Shown in pieces: positions 49,512 through 62,234 of a stretch of DNA of 64,000 bases; the first letter of the stretch is position 1, and each line of letters begins with the position of its first letter. A program made the position numbers and the translations under genes. Source of the DNA: Neurospora intermedia (Eukaryota > Ascomycota > Sordariomycetes > Sordariales > Sordariaceae); the NCBI GenBank assembly GCA_037102815.1, contig BTPP01000001.1, positions 3,807,001 through 3,871,000 of the forward strand, written 5' to 3'. The notes under the pieces are model-generated. The model was not told the origin of the DNA, did no database searches, and saw only the letters and a program-made list of their open reading frames with translations.

Positions 49512-51015
49512 TGCCTCCCATCTGTTCTAGTGTACATAGTGTACTTGTCCCGGTCAGCGCTGCCCGGCCCATAGTCAAGGAAATCCAGTCCAAGGAATCG
49601 CGAAACTCTCGTCCACCATTCTCTTCGATGTTGCGGGAAGCGGGTCCAAACATCGACCTTCCTTACGTTACCAATACGAACCAGTGAAAATTACACTTTT
49701 ATGTGCCCTGACCCAGCAGTCTTCCGTCCCTTTCCCCAAGGACTTGACTGGCTGGACCCCGGCCAGAAGTAGTGTAAAGAATGCTGCATCAAAGCCAACA
49801 TCACATGGGGCCAAAGGACTCGTACTACTAACATGAGTATGTAAACTGGACCGCAACTGGGCAATGTGGTAGGTGGTAGGTAATGCAGATGTTAGTTATC
49901 TACTTTCACTTGCCATACTACCATGTTCCCACGTTGACATGTAGGGTGCCGCTTGTCGTTCGTTTGCATCAACTTCAACCTATTTCTGTCTACTCCCCGC
50001 CCCCTGCTGGCTGAAGAGAATGCAGAGAGTTTTGCATGTTGCTCAACGTTGTTGTTGTTGTCTTTGTTGTTTTCATACCCCAAGCCGCCCAACGCTAACG
50101 GCTACAAAGTGTACTACTACCTTGACGCAGGCCCTCATCCCTTCGCTCGCTGGTTCAGTCCCGCCTCATTGCATTTGGCCCTGCCTCCCGCCCGCATCGG
50201 CACTGCAGATATGCCACTTTTTGTTTACCTACTGCTGTGATTCCGGTTCTTGTGAGAGCAGGGAGTATGGAGGGTGTTTTATAGCGCACTTCTCGTAGAA
50301 GACTTGCAGGTCAACCCGTCATGGTGTTTACTGCCCGCCCCAGGGAGAAGACGAATGAAGTTCAACATCCGTCGCTAGAAGTTACAAGCGGGGCCGGCCG
50401 TAATCTGCAGGGGGGAGAGGGGCCCGTGAGGGGGGGCAACACTGCAGCCGACCTGACCCCGCCAGAACAAACATGAAACCTCTTTTACCACCGCGCGTTC
50501 AAAGGCGTTTTCAGCGCGTCCGTTCGCGTTAGCGACGCGTCGTCCCCGGAATGGAAACAACGAACGTCAGCGTGCAAAATCAAAGACAACAGCAGCATGT
50601 TTTCTTCTCTTACCATCCCTGCAGCATGGATGTTACCTACCGGGCTATGTACCATTCGACGTTCGAAGACGGATTGGGAAAAGTTCAGAACCTGACATCT
50701 GGATTCCCAAAGTCAAGGACTGGGCTGTAGCAAAGCGCCTGGAATGTTTTGATTCTTACCTTACGGCAGGGATTTTGGGCCCAAGTACACATGGTACATA
50801 CCGCTCAACTTCCACCTCCGAGTCGCTTCAAATCGAGTGCAGGATGTGTGTTTGCGATCTCGTTGGTAAAAGGTAAACTTCGTCATGGAAATACAGATTC
50901 TGAGTAAAAGAAGCAGCCCCAGACAGAAAACGCCATCTGGCCATCTATACTGTACAAGTTAACCTCACCCTCCCAGGTCAATTACATCTTCCTACTTTCC
51001 ATTTCCTCCCACCCC
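49512..51015. other. Intergenic: 3' flank of the PRPP synthetase gene
   Basis: No supported gene. The right end is the 3' UTR of the minus-strand PRPP synthetase gene. GGTAGGTGGTAGGTAATG lies near 49869. Confidence 0.4.
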
Positions 51016-52731
51016 TTAATCCCCGTCCCGGACCAGCATACTGATGCTCTCCCCAAACACAATCCTTCTAATCGCCTCTGCAAAAAAAGGCGCAATATCC
51101 AATACCTCCAACTTCCCACAAACCACCCTTGGGTCCACATCATTCTTATTCTTGTCCGGCAGCTCCTTCGTCCCCCCGGCTCTAGCTGCCCGAAAGGCTT
51201 CAAGATGTCGATCCTGCGCCACCGTGTTCGTCACCACCACCCGATCCAGCGCCGACGCATTAATCCTCTGTATCGCGTCGCCGCTAAACACGCCGTGCGT
51301 GATAAGCGCAACCACCTGGACGGCACCTTCGCGCTTGAGCAGCTTGGCCGCGCGTGTGATGGTGTTGGCCGTGTCGGCGAGGTCGTCTACCAAGATGCAG
51401 ATGCGGTTGGCAACATTGCCAACAAGCATCATGGATGGGTAGTTTGTGTGGGTTTTGGACGGTCGGCGTCGTTCTATGAGGATGAGGAAGACAAGTGTCA
51501 GTTTTTTTTTTTTTTCATGCGTCTTGAAGGGACGAGTCTGAATGTAATTCAGTACAGTGGTTACGGATATAAAGACGTGAGTTCGCGCCTTCTCCCCACG
51601 AATGAACTAACCTTTATGGATGAGAGCAAATTGTAAACCTAGACTGTCGGCAATGGCAGCGGCGCGTTTAGCCCCGCCAGCGTCCGGGCTGACTATGACG
51701 GCTTCCTTGTAGTTCTCGATGTGGTGCTGGATGTATCGCTTGAGGAGCGGTCTGGCGATGAGGTTATCGACTGTGATAATTCCCAGTCAGATGGGTGCGT
51801 ACTTTGGGAAAGGGAAACGCAGTCGTGCTGGGACATCAAACTCACCGGGAATATCGAAGAACCCCTGATACGTGCTCTCATGCAAGTCGCACGTAACAAT
51901 CCGATCCGCTCCCGCACACGTCAACAAATCCGCAATCAACGATCCCGCCTGCGCCATCATCGGCTTAAACCCGACCTTCTGTTGGAACGCCATCGCCATG
52001 GCCGGGTTCTCGAAGTCGTGCGTGGTGAACTTATCGTTTGCCTTTTGCTGTTGGGGCTGCTTCTCCCCCGACGACTTATTACCAGCGTCGCTTGCCGGTC
52101 CCGTCACCATCACCTTAGCCATGTCGCGGATGTCGCTGCCACGGGTAATGCTGCTGCTGCTGGACAGGCGATTAGCGAGCTTAGACATGCTGTTAGCCAG
52201 ACCGGCAGTTCGTGGGATGTGTGCGGCCGGGGTAGGCGGGACGCTCTCAAACGTATACGAGACACTCCCTTGGCCTTCCGTAACTGTCATTGTCACTGCA
52301 TCTTGATTTCTAGACACCAATGGCGCCCCGGTGCTGGTATACGGCAGATCTGGCTGGCGGGAGTAAGGAAAGAACGGCAGGACGGCCGTGACCCTGCGAG
52401 CAGATCCCGTCTTGCAGGCCGATATCATGATGCAGAGTTCGATGAAGTAGTCGTTGACAGTGACATGGCCTGTTTCCGCTGTAGCTGAAGTCGAACATCC
52501 ATCGGTGTTGTTGTTGTTACTGTTGGCCGCGTTTCTGTTGGTTCCCACCCCAAACGACTGGACGATGTATACGTCCTTCCCACGGATCGAGTCCCTAATC
52601 TCGCAGCGTGTCTCTCCCGACGAGAACTTTTCCAGCACGCGGCTTGCCGGCGGTATGCCCAGGTAATTGCAGACGCTGTCGACGAATTTTGGGTGCGAGT
52701 TGCCGCTCAGGACGACCACGTTGCGAACCAT
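51016..52731 (-). CDS. Ribose-phosphate pyrophosphokinase (PRPP synthetase, Prs1/Prs5-type), two introns
   Basis: Makes 5-phosphoribosyl-1-diphosphate from ribose 5-phosphate and ATP for purine, pyrimidine, NAD, His and Trp synthesis; cytosolic multimer. I model exons at 52731-51846, 51770-51612 and 51473-51016 (500 aa). Introns: 51771-51845 (GTGAGT/CACAG) and 51474-51611 (GTTAGT, CTGAC branch, CATAG). The splices restore [15 protein letters not shown] and FALIHK-ERRRPSK, both conserved. The start [14 protein letters not shown] matches the family; an in-frame extension upstream has no support. Key motifs are [12 protein letters not shown] (about 281-292), [10 protein letters not shown] and the PRPP-binding loop [10 protein letters not shown] (377-386). 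Two insertions absent from short PRPP synthetases lie at about 62-90 (Asn/Ser-rich) and 140-255 (after GAPLVSRN); such non-homologous regions are known in yeast Prs1 and Prs5, where they link the enzyme to cell-wall integrity signalling. Choosing between Prs1 and Prs5 needs an alignment. Confidence 0.93.
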
Positions 52732-54115
52732 GACTGCTGTCTTGCTGTCGTTCTGTCTCTCGATATACGTGTGTGCACTTGAAAGATTCGTACAAAACAC
52801 GACGGGATGGCACTGGCTAGTGCCAGCTTCGGTGCCGCTGATGTTTCCACTTGTCGCTCAGTCCCCTTCCCGGACTTGTCCCCCTTTTCCAAGATTGGCG
52901 CCTTGAAGCAGTGCGGTCATCGATGGAAAAGGACCGTTTTTACAAACCGTGAGGTCGTAATTAGGTATATAGAGAAGGGAACAAAAAGGAAGACAGGAGG
53001 ACACAGGAGGACAAAAGGAAGAAATCAAAAATCGATCAGGTAGTATCGAGCTGTCGAGAAGAAGTTGGGAGAGTTGGGAGTCAAGTACTTGCGACACCAC
53101 CTCCAAGTCGGATGGCTCATCAAGGTTCCTCGCCCTCCCAAGACAGGTTCATATTGTTACACGGAAGGCGGCATGGCCGGCTAGTACGATAACTTGGAGC
53201 AATCGGATGTTCCGCCTTCACAAGTCCCTTCCTCCTCTTGGTTCTGCTAAGCTTGATGTTTGAGGACGGGAGAAAGACCGGACGCATGCTGGGTGGTACC
53301 GTGACACACATGTTATACCGCGACTCTCCCTTGAGTACACTGCAACGTGCTTGCCGAGGGGAATCATCCATCCTCCATGTTCCATCCAAAATCCCAGCGA
53401 CGATGATACGAAGGTCGGTGATAGCACATGTCAAGTGCAGCGAATCACCGAGGGCGTCGGGGAGAGCTGAGCCTTGGGTGGGAAGGAAGATTGAAATGCG
53501 GGGAGATAAGAAATGAACGGGAAGGAGGGATGGGATGCTGCCAAAACCGTAACAATATTGGTGTTGGGACGAATAGGGGGAAGCCGTGACTTACACGTAC
53601 TACTAGACGTACAGTTTGGTTGGTTGTACGCGCATACTACGTATTCTTTCCTACTTTGTGAGCGTGTGACAACTTCATCGTAACCTAAATAGTAAAGCAC
53701 ATCCACTTTTGCATTACACATCCCTCAATGTCCTCACCACCCTCCCTATATAACATTCATCACTCTGACACTTCAAAATCGAATATCTTATGGGGTCCAA
53801 CGCAATCTTATTCGTCTAGTGTCTAGACTCAACTGCTGTTTTGCATCCAATATTTCTAGCCATGTTTTGTTTTATAACCCTGAGGTTGATCCAACACCAC
53901 CCACCATCGTTTCCTAGAACCCCTTTTTGTTCGAAAGTCTAAAAGGCGAAGCAAATTCTATAATGCGGAGACTCAAACGAGCCAACGAAAGAAACCCAAT
54001 ATTGTTTTATATCACCTTCCTCCTACGCATCATGAAATAACAGCACACATCTCCCCCTGTTCAAGAAACCTCAAACTGGTCTCAACTCTCCCAAGTACAA
54101 AGCTGCACGTGCACC
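52732..54115. other. Intergenic: PRPP synthetase promoter and spe-1 3' flank
   Basis: Contains the upstream region of the PRPP synthetase gene (minus strand) and the 3' UTR of spe-1 (right end). No gene is supported. Confidence 0.4.
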
Positions 54116-55640
54116 TTACAATCCCAAGAGCGCCATAGCACCAGGCTCGCTGCAGACGTAGATGACATCATGCTCGTTAGAGAAGCCATTGAAGGTGGTG
54201 GCCGAACACTTGGTGTAGGCACCCATGTCCTCGAAGTACAGCCAGTCGCCAACATCGAGAATCTCGCGGAAGCGGATGCTCTCGGTGATGCGATCAATGC
54301 CGTCGCAAGTGGGACCCCAGATGCTGTACTCAATGGCGTCCTCCGCAGAAGACTCGTGGGCAGCAACAGAGTTGTACATGGTGCGGCCGCCAGCACGGAG
54401 GATCTTGGCCACAGGGTGCTGATGATCGAACATGATGCTGCTGAAGTTTCCGTACAGACCATCGTTGACGTAGACCATATATCTAGCATCGCCGTTGTTA
54501 ACCGATCCATCGTCGCTCATAGAAGAGGAATCAGATACCGAGGCAGCAGAGCCGTCCTGGATAGTACGGCGAGCAATGATGTTGCAGGCAAGGGTGAATG
54601 CCGAGGAAGCGTAGTAGCGACCGGGCTCAGCGATAAGGTTGACACCGGTATGGGCCGGGAAGTACTCATCGAGGGCAGCACGCAAGACGTTAGCCATCTG
54701 TTCGAAAGAATCGTCGCTGCAGAAACCTCCACCAACGTCGAGGGTCTTCAGGTTGTAACCATAAGCAGCGGCCTGCTGGAAGACGACATGAGCGTCCTGA
54801 ACAGCCTTCAAGAAAGCAGTAGGATCGGAGGCGCCCGAGCCAACGTGGAAGCTGACGCCAACCACGTTGAGACCCAGCTGGCGGGCAAGGCCCAAGAGAC
54901 CATCAGTCGAGTCGAGGGAAGCGCCGAACTTCATGCTGAAACGGCACAGGGACGAAGAATCGTCGGTAAGGATGCGGAGGAAAAGCTCGGCGTCGGGATA
55001 CAGGCGCGCAATCTTGCGCAGCTCGTCGGCATTATCGAAGGTCATCTGGCGCACGCCCTGCTGGGCGACATAGCGCAAGTAAGAATTGGTCTTGCACGGC
55101 TGTGCGTAAATAATGCGGGAGGGGTCAACGCCCATGCGGAGGACTTGCTCGATCTCGGCCTTGGAGGCACAGTCGAAGCCGGTGCCGAGAGCGGCCAGGA
55201 GCTGCAAGAGCCTTTCGTCGGGATGGCACTTGACGGCTGATGACAAACATCCAAGTCAGCAAACTTGATCCTCGATACGAAGTTCAAAGTAATTGGAATA
55301 ACTCACCATAGAACGGCTTGACGCGAGGAAGGTTCAGCTTCCAGCGGAGGTGCTGGCGGTAGACCTCGCCGAGGTCAGCGACAAAGAATGTATCCTCATC
55401 GCCGGGCTCGCAGAACTCGGAGTCAATGCTCTCCACACGTTGGCGGAGGGCATCACCAATCATTTGTTTGGCGACCAACTTGCCGTTGGCAAGGCCGTGG
55501 AGGTAATCATCGTGCTTCAAGGAGCCATTGTTGACGGTGTTCAAGCTGTCGTTTTGACACTTTGAAAAGACATGATTGTTTGTATAATCGATGAAATCGA
55601 TAGTGCCCATGCGGTCGGAGACAACAGTCGGCATAACCAT
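54116..55640 (-). CDS. spe-1: Ornithine decarboxylase, one intron
   Basis: PLP enzyme that decarboxylates ornithine to putrescine, the first committed step of polyamine synthesis; cytosolic homodimer. I model exon 1 at 55640-55307 and exon 2 at 55236-54116 (484 aa, the length I remember for N. crassa SPE-1). The intron 55237-55306 has donor G|GTGAGT, a GCTGAC branch and acceptor ATCAG; it splits the PLP-lysine motif PFYA|VKCHPDE, with K114 as the Schiff-base lysine. Also present are the glycine loop DVGGGFCSDDSFEQ, the phosphate-binding EPGRYY, and the active-site Cys 422 in WGPTCDG. A Ser/Asp-rich insertion (SDSSSMSDDGS) lies before the C-terminal barrel. A second ATG is two codons downstream (55634). 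N. crassa ODC is known to be repressed by spermidine through synthesis and turnover; the unusual leader is described separately. Confidence 0.97.
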
Positions 55641-56422
55641 ATCCCAAGATTTGACTGGGGTGATAAGATCGAGTGCTGGTAGTGAGGTTCGCGAGGTTTC
55701 GGAGACTCCCGGTGTAAAGAGGAGTTTGCGTATGTTGGTTGTTGTTGTTGTTGGTTTTGGATTTGTTGTATAGTTGATGTGAAAGCAAGAAGCAATAAAT
55801 GCTCTTGAGAACGGGTCTTAGGGGGGTCGGTGTCGGTACGAGACTGATCCCTGAGCGATCTGACGAGGCCTCCTCGACTCTTCCTCCGTTAGAGGAAGAA
55901 CCGCAGAACTCGTCCTATGCGGCAGCTGACGGTTGGGACTGTATTCAGGTCCTTGGTTGAGAGAGGGATCGAAAAAGAGAGCGTCGAGCTTCTTAGAGAC
56001 CCTCAGGAGCGGATGGGGGAGGTACGACGTTGATGATGTGGAAGGTCTTTCTGAGGCTGAAATCTTGGTCCGAGACGAGCTTTACGGCCGAGGAAGCCGT
56101 GTTAGATACGGTTGCCTTTGAGAAGACCAAAGGCAGTCAAGGGAGGTGGATGCTACGGCGATGACGACGACGTGTCTGTCCTGATGATGGGCGCAATGTT
56201 AGCAACTTGACCGTGACCAAGTCGTAAAGAGGCAGAGAGGGAGCGGTGCGAGAAGGGTGAGAGAATTGTGAAGAGATAGGTTGGACTTGGCGTTGGGAGC
56301 TGTGATGAAACCTCCACAACTATGATGAAACTGGAAGTAGGTCGTCTGCTGGGATGCAGACTTCGACTCGGCGCTCGGCTAACTGAAGCCAGCCTTTTTG
56401 CGCAGTCCGTGACGGGTTTGCC
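55641..56422 (-). promoter_or_regulatory. ATG-free spe-1 leader/promoter with CAA repeat
   Basis: Reading the minus strand, no ATG occurs from the spe-1 start back to about 56424, some 780 bp. A CAA-rich stretch (55735-55755, CAACAACAACAACAACC on the sense strand) and CT-rich segments lie within. From the literature I recall that spe-1 mRNA has a leader of over 500 nt that takes part in polyamine control; the absence of upstream ATGs fits a long leader that is scanned without upstream ORFs. The transcription start is not evident. Confidence 0.55.
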
Positions 56423-59131
56423 ACATGGAAGAAGCTCCCCACTCTACGGAGCGCAGACCCAGAGAAAGCCGAGAGAGCTTTCATCCCATATCTTTGAAAC
56501 ACATGTGATCTGGGTCGGGTGTGCTGGAAATCAGAGGGTAGAGCATTTGAGAATCATGGGATGGAATTGGAAGCACACCGCCGTCACCGTCATTGACTTA
56601 CCCGTTTATCGCGCAAGAAAGCAAGCTGTAGATTGTGTAGAGTGTTTGGAATGGAAGGGGCTACGTGTGTAGTTGCAACAGTTGCAGACGAGGAAAAAGG
56701 GAAGAGGAGAGAAGAGAAGGAAAGAGAGGAAAAGTGACAAAAAGGTTGCGTGGAGGAGGGGAGGTTAAAAGAATCAGGCGTCAGGGGGGTGGAGGAGGGC
56801 CGGGGGGTGCTTGGACTCGGCGGGCCGGGGCGGGAGGTTGACGATTTCTTCTGGTGCTGGGGCTGATTACGAGATGCCGACCGCGCTTGTTAGGTTTGGT
56901 CGAGTGGTGGAGGGGTCCAGGCTTGACAATGCCAACCTGATTGTGCAGCTGGTGGGGAGACAAATAATGGAATCTCACAAAGCCTGCGGTGGTGAGGGCA
57001 GGAAAGAAGCGGGAGGGCAGGAATTGACAGCCGGGCACGGGCTCTTTGGCACTGGAAGCGAGGCCAGCAGGCCAGAGGCTGTGCTGCTGGTAAAAACTTT
57101 TTTTTTCTCTCTTCGATTTCCGCCCACAAAAAAGAGGGACATCGCCCTGGTCGAGCTAAGTACGGAGCCTCCGTCGTCCAGCCCCGGCCGTCATCTCGAT
57201 CGTTTTCCATGCCGTAATTTTTTTTCTCTCCAACGAGAAATCAGGAAAAAAAAATGCAATCGACGCTGCAGAAGTGGCCTAACCACATATGGCCCTTGGT
57301 GCTACCCTAGCGGAACCCAGCTAGCCGAGAAGGAAGGAGAGAAGCAAGAGAACATCGCAGGGGTCCCACCTTTTGCTGCCCGCAACCAACGCTCCCCTCT
57401 CTGTAATGAAATCATGCTTTTGCGGGACAGACATTGGGCATTGAGAAACATCGGCCGCATTGATCGTTGCTTTCTCTCCGTAGCTGATTTCAACTGCCAC
57501 CGCCTCGCTAAATATAGCCGAGGTCTACACTTGGATTTGTTAAATGTGACGACGACAGCGACTGTCGGGATGTCCTTTCGTCCCATGTTTTGCGCGCATA
57601 TCGCTGCTTGATAGCATGAGCAATCTCGGGCAATCCTAGAGAGGCTTTGAGACGAGGGACTTTCAGACCGCAACTCCGTGCACCGCCAAAACGTAGAGTG
57701 AGCCCAAACATCCCTCTCCGGGCGGGCGAGCTTCTAGATTCAGAGCCGGGCCGCCTTGCAATCCGCGTGAGCAGATAGGGTTTTTACGTTGGGTCTCGAG
57801 AATGGAGACGAAAAGGAAGTGACATGGGCGAGGGTCATGACCCCCCTCACCTAGCGCGATTTGATTTTGACCAGCGCCGTTGGAATAGGGCGACATTCTA
57901 GTGTTGTTTCAATACCTTGTATATATCACTGTGTGGCACACAAACTGCACTCAGCACATTGTCGCACGACGTAGACGACAAAAGACCAGTCAAATCGCGC
58001 AACTACCATAGGCCTTAATTACATCCGCAAACAACCCAATCCGTATCTGTTGGTATCTTGCCTCCTTGCCAATAACCATCCCCGCGGCTGTCACCATGCA
58101 CACGAGGATTAACTTCCTTATACATAGCACTTGTGTGTAAGAGGGTTGTTCTGTATTCCGAGTGAAAAATGACGGCCAGTGACTGAAAGCCGTTTCCTCG
58201 AGGGCACGCATTGCGGCTTGAAGCAAGCTTGACTTCGAGAATCTCTTCACCTGCTAGCTTTTGTTGTCATATTCAACGTCTACTTCCGCCTCTGTTAGGG
58301 CATGAAGCTGTTCGTTGCCTGCCATATCGTGTAGAGAAGATATATGTCTAGCACGCACGGGAGCAGGCTGTGGCTTTGATCATCGATGTAGTTGGCCGTA
58401 CCCCTAGGCTCACATCGACGACGATCATCTTCAAGACGGACCGACGATACTATTGGTCTGCTACGAGGCCGCCCCTGGCGAGGCTGCTTGCCAATGAGGA
58501 TGGCCGATTTGGTGACTCAGGCCAGAAGCAACACGACACAGCCTGCTCTGTAGTCTCGTGGTACTGTCGGGCCGCCACACTTCAGAGGCAGCCTGTCACG
58601 GTCCAAACACTTCGGCTATCTTGCCCGAGAGGTGGTGATGACGTAAGCTGGGAAACGAGGGGATATCGTAGCATTCAACACTCATGTCAGTAGGTAAAGC
58701 AGAAGCATGTACTCTGTTCTTTAGTCCGCACGTCCAAAGCTGAGGAAGACGGTTCTGATAGAACGAGCCCTCGGCCGGGCCTCAAGGCGCAGAACGCCGA
58801 TTCCCTGTCACATTTGATCTCGCGCCGTTTTGTGGCATCAACGCCACTGAACAGGCGTTGAAGCGTATCGTAGCTGGCGCTGATTGATGAGAAAGGGGAA
58901 GAAACAGAAATATGTAACAAAACCCTGAAAGCTTTATCAGTATACGGCCAAACAAGTGGAACGCTGATTGTAGCCGAGTGTCGGTGCAGTTTCTCGGACA
59001 CTCACTGGGTCCGCACTGGCTCGTTGTGCCTTTTATATGGGAGGAGGGTATCATTCAACCATGTCACTTTACAAATACAAAACCGCCAATCTCATCAACA
59101 TCTGGTCGTGTTTCGCCGTTGATGGAGTGGT
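56423..59131. other. Intergenic: distal spe-1 upstream region and cym1 3' flank
   Basis: About 2.7 kb, presumably holding upstream control sequences for spe-1 and the 3' UTR of cym1. The region 56760-56830 is very G-rich on the + strand (GGGGGGTGGAGGAGGGCCGG). A 245-codon frame at 56874-57611 is interrupted in style by T-runs and matches nothing I know, so I do not call it. Confidence 0.4.
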
Positions 59132-62100
59132 CTAAGCGGAACCGTTGATGTCCATCTCTTTGACCGCCCAAGACTTGTCGACCCAGTCGCGCTTCTCGCC
59201 AAGGAAGACAACACGCTCAGAGCCGTTGTTAAGGGCCTTGACAACATACTCCTGCGCCACTTCCCGGACCTGATCCTTGGTAACATCCAAGAGCTCTTCG
59301 CGGCGCTTCTGTTTCATCTCGTCGGTGATACCGTAGAGGAACTGAGCCATGCCTTCTTCATTGACAGCCTTGGGTGCGTCAACGCCTTGGAAGACAGAGA
59401 TCTTGGCATCCTCAAGATCACGATCAGTCCACTCTTTGTCAACCGCCCACTGGCCAGCGTTCCGCATGATTTTGAGTGTGTTCACAGGATTAGGGTCGCG
59501 GTACGAGTAGAAGCCGAAAATACCGTCGAGGGGGCGGGCGTAAGATCCGCCGCCGTAGGCGCCACCCTTCTCACGAATCTCGTGGTGCAAGTGCTTGTGG
59601 GTCAAGAGCTGCGAGAGAATCTGGAGAGGGGCATTCACGGAAGCCGTGTAAGAAGCCGTAGGAAGGGCTAAAGCACCATAGTAAACCTGATAAGGCAAGG
59701 GATAGAACGTCTTGATGTCACGGGTAAACTGGGGGGGTCCCCGACTTGGGAAAGTCACCGCTTCCGAAGGCAGCGAGTTGACAAAATTTGAGAGCGCCTT
59801 TGCGTTGTCAGAGACACTTCCGCTGTCGCAGGTGATGGCAGTACGGAGATTGCCAGCCAGTGCGAACTGTTGGATTTGCTTCAGCTTTGCAATAACATCC
59901 TCCAACGGGTCTGACTCGGGCCGGCTTGCCAAGCTAGTCACTAGCTTTACCTGCGAGAGACCGCTGACCTGCTCCTTGAGGAAGGAATCCCACGTAAGGC
60001 CAGATTCGGCGGCTCTGCGAGCGTAAGCGTGTCCCGATGAAGCAATGTCGTTCACGACACCATCAGCAGATGCTTGCAACAGCTGACGGATCTGTTGAGC
60101 TGCTTGAGGACTGTCGAAGTCAGTCTCTACGACCAGCTTGCGCAAGAGGTCAAACATTGTTGGCACATGACGATCCAATGCCATGCCCGAGAACATCAGG
60201 CCTTCTGTGGCCCGAGTAAAGTCAGTTGGATGAGAAGCCGAATGGTAGCCGACCGAGACACCTCCAGTTTTGAGCTTGATCAAATCCTCAAGCTGCTCCA
60301 TTGTCATGTCCTCCGTACCCAAACGCATGATGGAGTCAGTGAAGAGGGGGATCAGGCTTCGGAGCTCATCGGGCAGGTTTTCCAGCTGGTTGATAGCACG
60401 GAAGTAGGTCAGCCCGTTCGTGGGAGCCTCGTGCCACTGTGTCTTGACTCTTGCTGTGTTATCGTGTCTCAAGATAACCGAGTCCTTCTGGCGCGGAATG
60501 TCCTTGACATGCACGCTAGGAAGGCAGCTAAGATCTTCGGTGTTGGTCTTGCTTTGCTCGGCCAACAATTTGAGTTCCCGAGCTTCGAGAGCAGCACGAG
60601 CTTCCTCTTCGCTACCAGCAGCTTTGACAACTTCCGAAATCTTGGTGCTTAAGCGAGTTTCCTCCTCTTGGGCCAGCTCCTGGCTAAAGGTTGGCGAAGG
60701 CGCCATCGTGAAGGAGAGAGTATTGTCGTTGATCAGATACTTATCAATCAAGCCCTCAAGATAACCACCTTTGGCAAGCTCGGTCTCAAAAGCAGCAATC
60801 GTGTCGTTCCAGGCAAGAGAGTCAAATGGATCGACTCCAACAAACCACTTTGGCTTCAAACGGTGGAGCAAAGACATGCCAAAGTTGGCAGTCTTGTGCT
60901 TAAGGCCGAGCTCAAGCTGGTGGAGATAGCCATCAATCTTTGATCTCTCAAAGCCCTTGTCCCGCATGCTGCGAAGAATCTCCTGTACCTTGGCCTTGAC
61001 CTTGGGCACATCTTCTTCTTGAACACCGCTGAGGCCAATGGAGAAGATACCAAGCTTGCCCGAACTGTCATATCCGGTGTTGGGGCTCCAGTCCGTTCCT
61101 AGCCCGGATTCAATCAATCCCTTGTAGAGAGGCGAGCCATAACCATCCATGAGCAGAGCAGAAATCAGCGCCAGCGAAAAGGACTCGACGACATTGTTGG
61201 TTTCACCCAGAATCCACGAAACGGAAGTCTTGAACTGCTTATTGGCGTCCACAAGGGGGTCAATAGGTCCATAGAGCTTGACTTCCCTGGGGCCACTGCT
61301 GAGGTCTATAGGGCTATGGTTTGCCACATCAGCCCGGATCTTCTCAAATACGTCGAGCTGGGCACCGATTTCCTTCAAGTGATCTGCCAGTGGCATATCG
61401 CCGTAAGTAAAGACTTTGGCGTTGCTCGGGTGGTAGTGATCAGCATGGAACTTCTTGAGCTGTTGGTATGTCAAGTCTGTGATTTTCTGGGGATCACCAC
61501 CAGAGTTGTTGATGTCTGGAAAAATGTGGTCTTGGAACCGAATCCAGAAGAGGTAGGCAGCATCCGACATCTGCCCCTTCATCTCGTTATAAACGACACC
61601 CTTGAAGACAAGCTTTCTGTCCTCGGGCTTTGCGTTGCCCTCGGCCGCATTAAGAGCCTGGGGATTCTCGGGCCCAATGCGCCATCCTTCCTGTGTAAAG
61701 TCCGTCTCCTTCAAGAGAGGATGCAGAGTCGCGTCAAGGTAGACAGACATGAGGTTCTTAAAGTCCTGGGCATTGGTGGTGGCGAACGGGTAAAAGGTGT
61801 GATCCGATGCTGTAAAGGCGTTCATGAAATTCGAAAGCGTTCGCGGAAGCATCTTGAAGAAGGGGTCTCGGATAGGGTATCTGAAGGAGATCTCATGTCA
61901 GCGTGAACAGCCCAACCGATGATCCGCTGTTCGAGTTCGCATACTTTTGGCTGCCACACAGAGTGGTGTGCTCCAGGATATGTGGGACACCGGTGTCGTC
62001 CGGGGGATTCGTTTTGAAGCCGATAGAGAAGACATTGTTGCTGTCGTCACGGGCAATGTGCAGATGCTCTGCTCCGGTCTTGTCGTGTTGCAAGTGCAAA

Positions 62101-62234
62101 GCAGTCAACTCCAGCTCCGGGACATGCTTTGACCGGAGAAGGGTGAAGCCGTGGAGTTTCTCGCCGGGTTTCGGGTACTGGGAGAGCTCGGTGACGGCGC
62201 GGCGCGCTGCACCTTTGGTGGCGTTGCGCAGCAT
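59132..62234 (-). CDS. cym1: Mitochondrial presequence protease Cym1 (PreP, M16C metallopeptidase), one intron
   Basis: Zinc peptidase of the mitochondrial matrix/intermembrane space that degrades cleaved presequences and other short peptides. I model exon 1 at 62234-61945 and exon 2 at 61880-59132 (1012 aa). The intron 61881-61944 (donor AA|GTATGC, GCTGAC branch, acceptor TTCAG) joins [28 protein letters not shown], invariant in the family. The N-terminus [14 protein letters not shown] is an Arg/Ala-rich, acid-poor mitochondrial targeting sequence. The inverted zinc-binding motif HxxEH is H85-I-L-E-H89. The expected length (about 1000 aa, two M16 halves) is met. It has a divergent neighbour at 63804. 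Confidence 0.96.

Noticed and set aside
51721-52488. 255-codon open frame on the + strand opposite the PRPP synthetase gene
   Set aside because: Antisense shadow of exon 1; no family resemblance, and splicing signals support the minus-strand gene.
54170-55240. 356-codon open frame on the + strand opposite spe-1
   Set aside because: It is the antisense shadow of a strongly codon-biased exon; the minus strand has all ODC motifs.
56874-57611. 245-codon frame upstream of spe-1
   Set aside because: Contains T-runs and mixed composition, overlaps antisense frames of equal quality and resembles no protein; it lies in the spe-1 upstream region.
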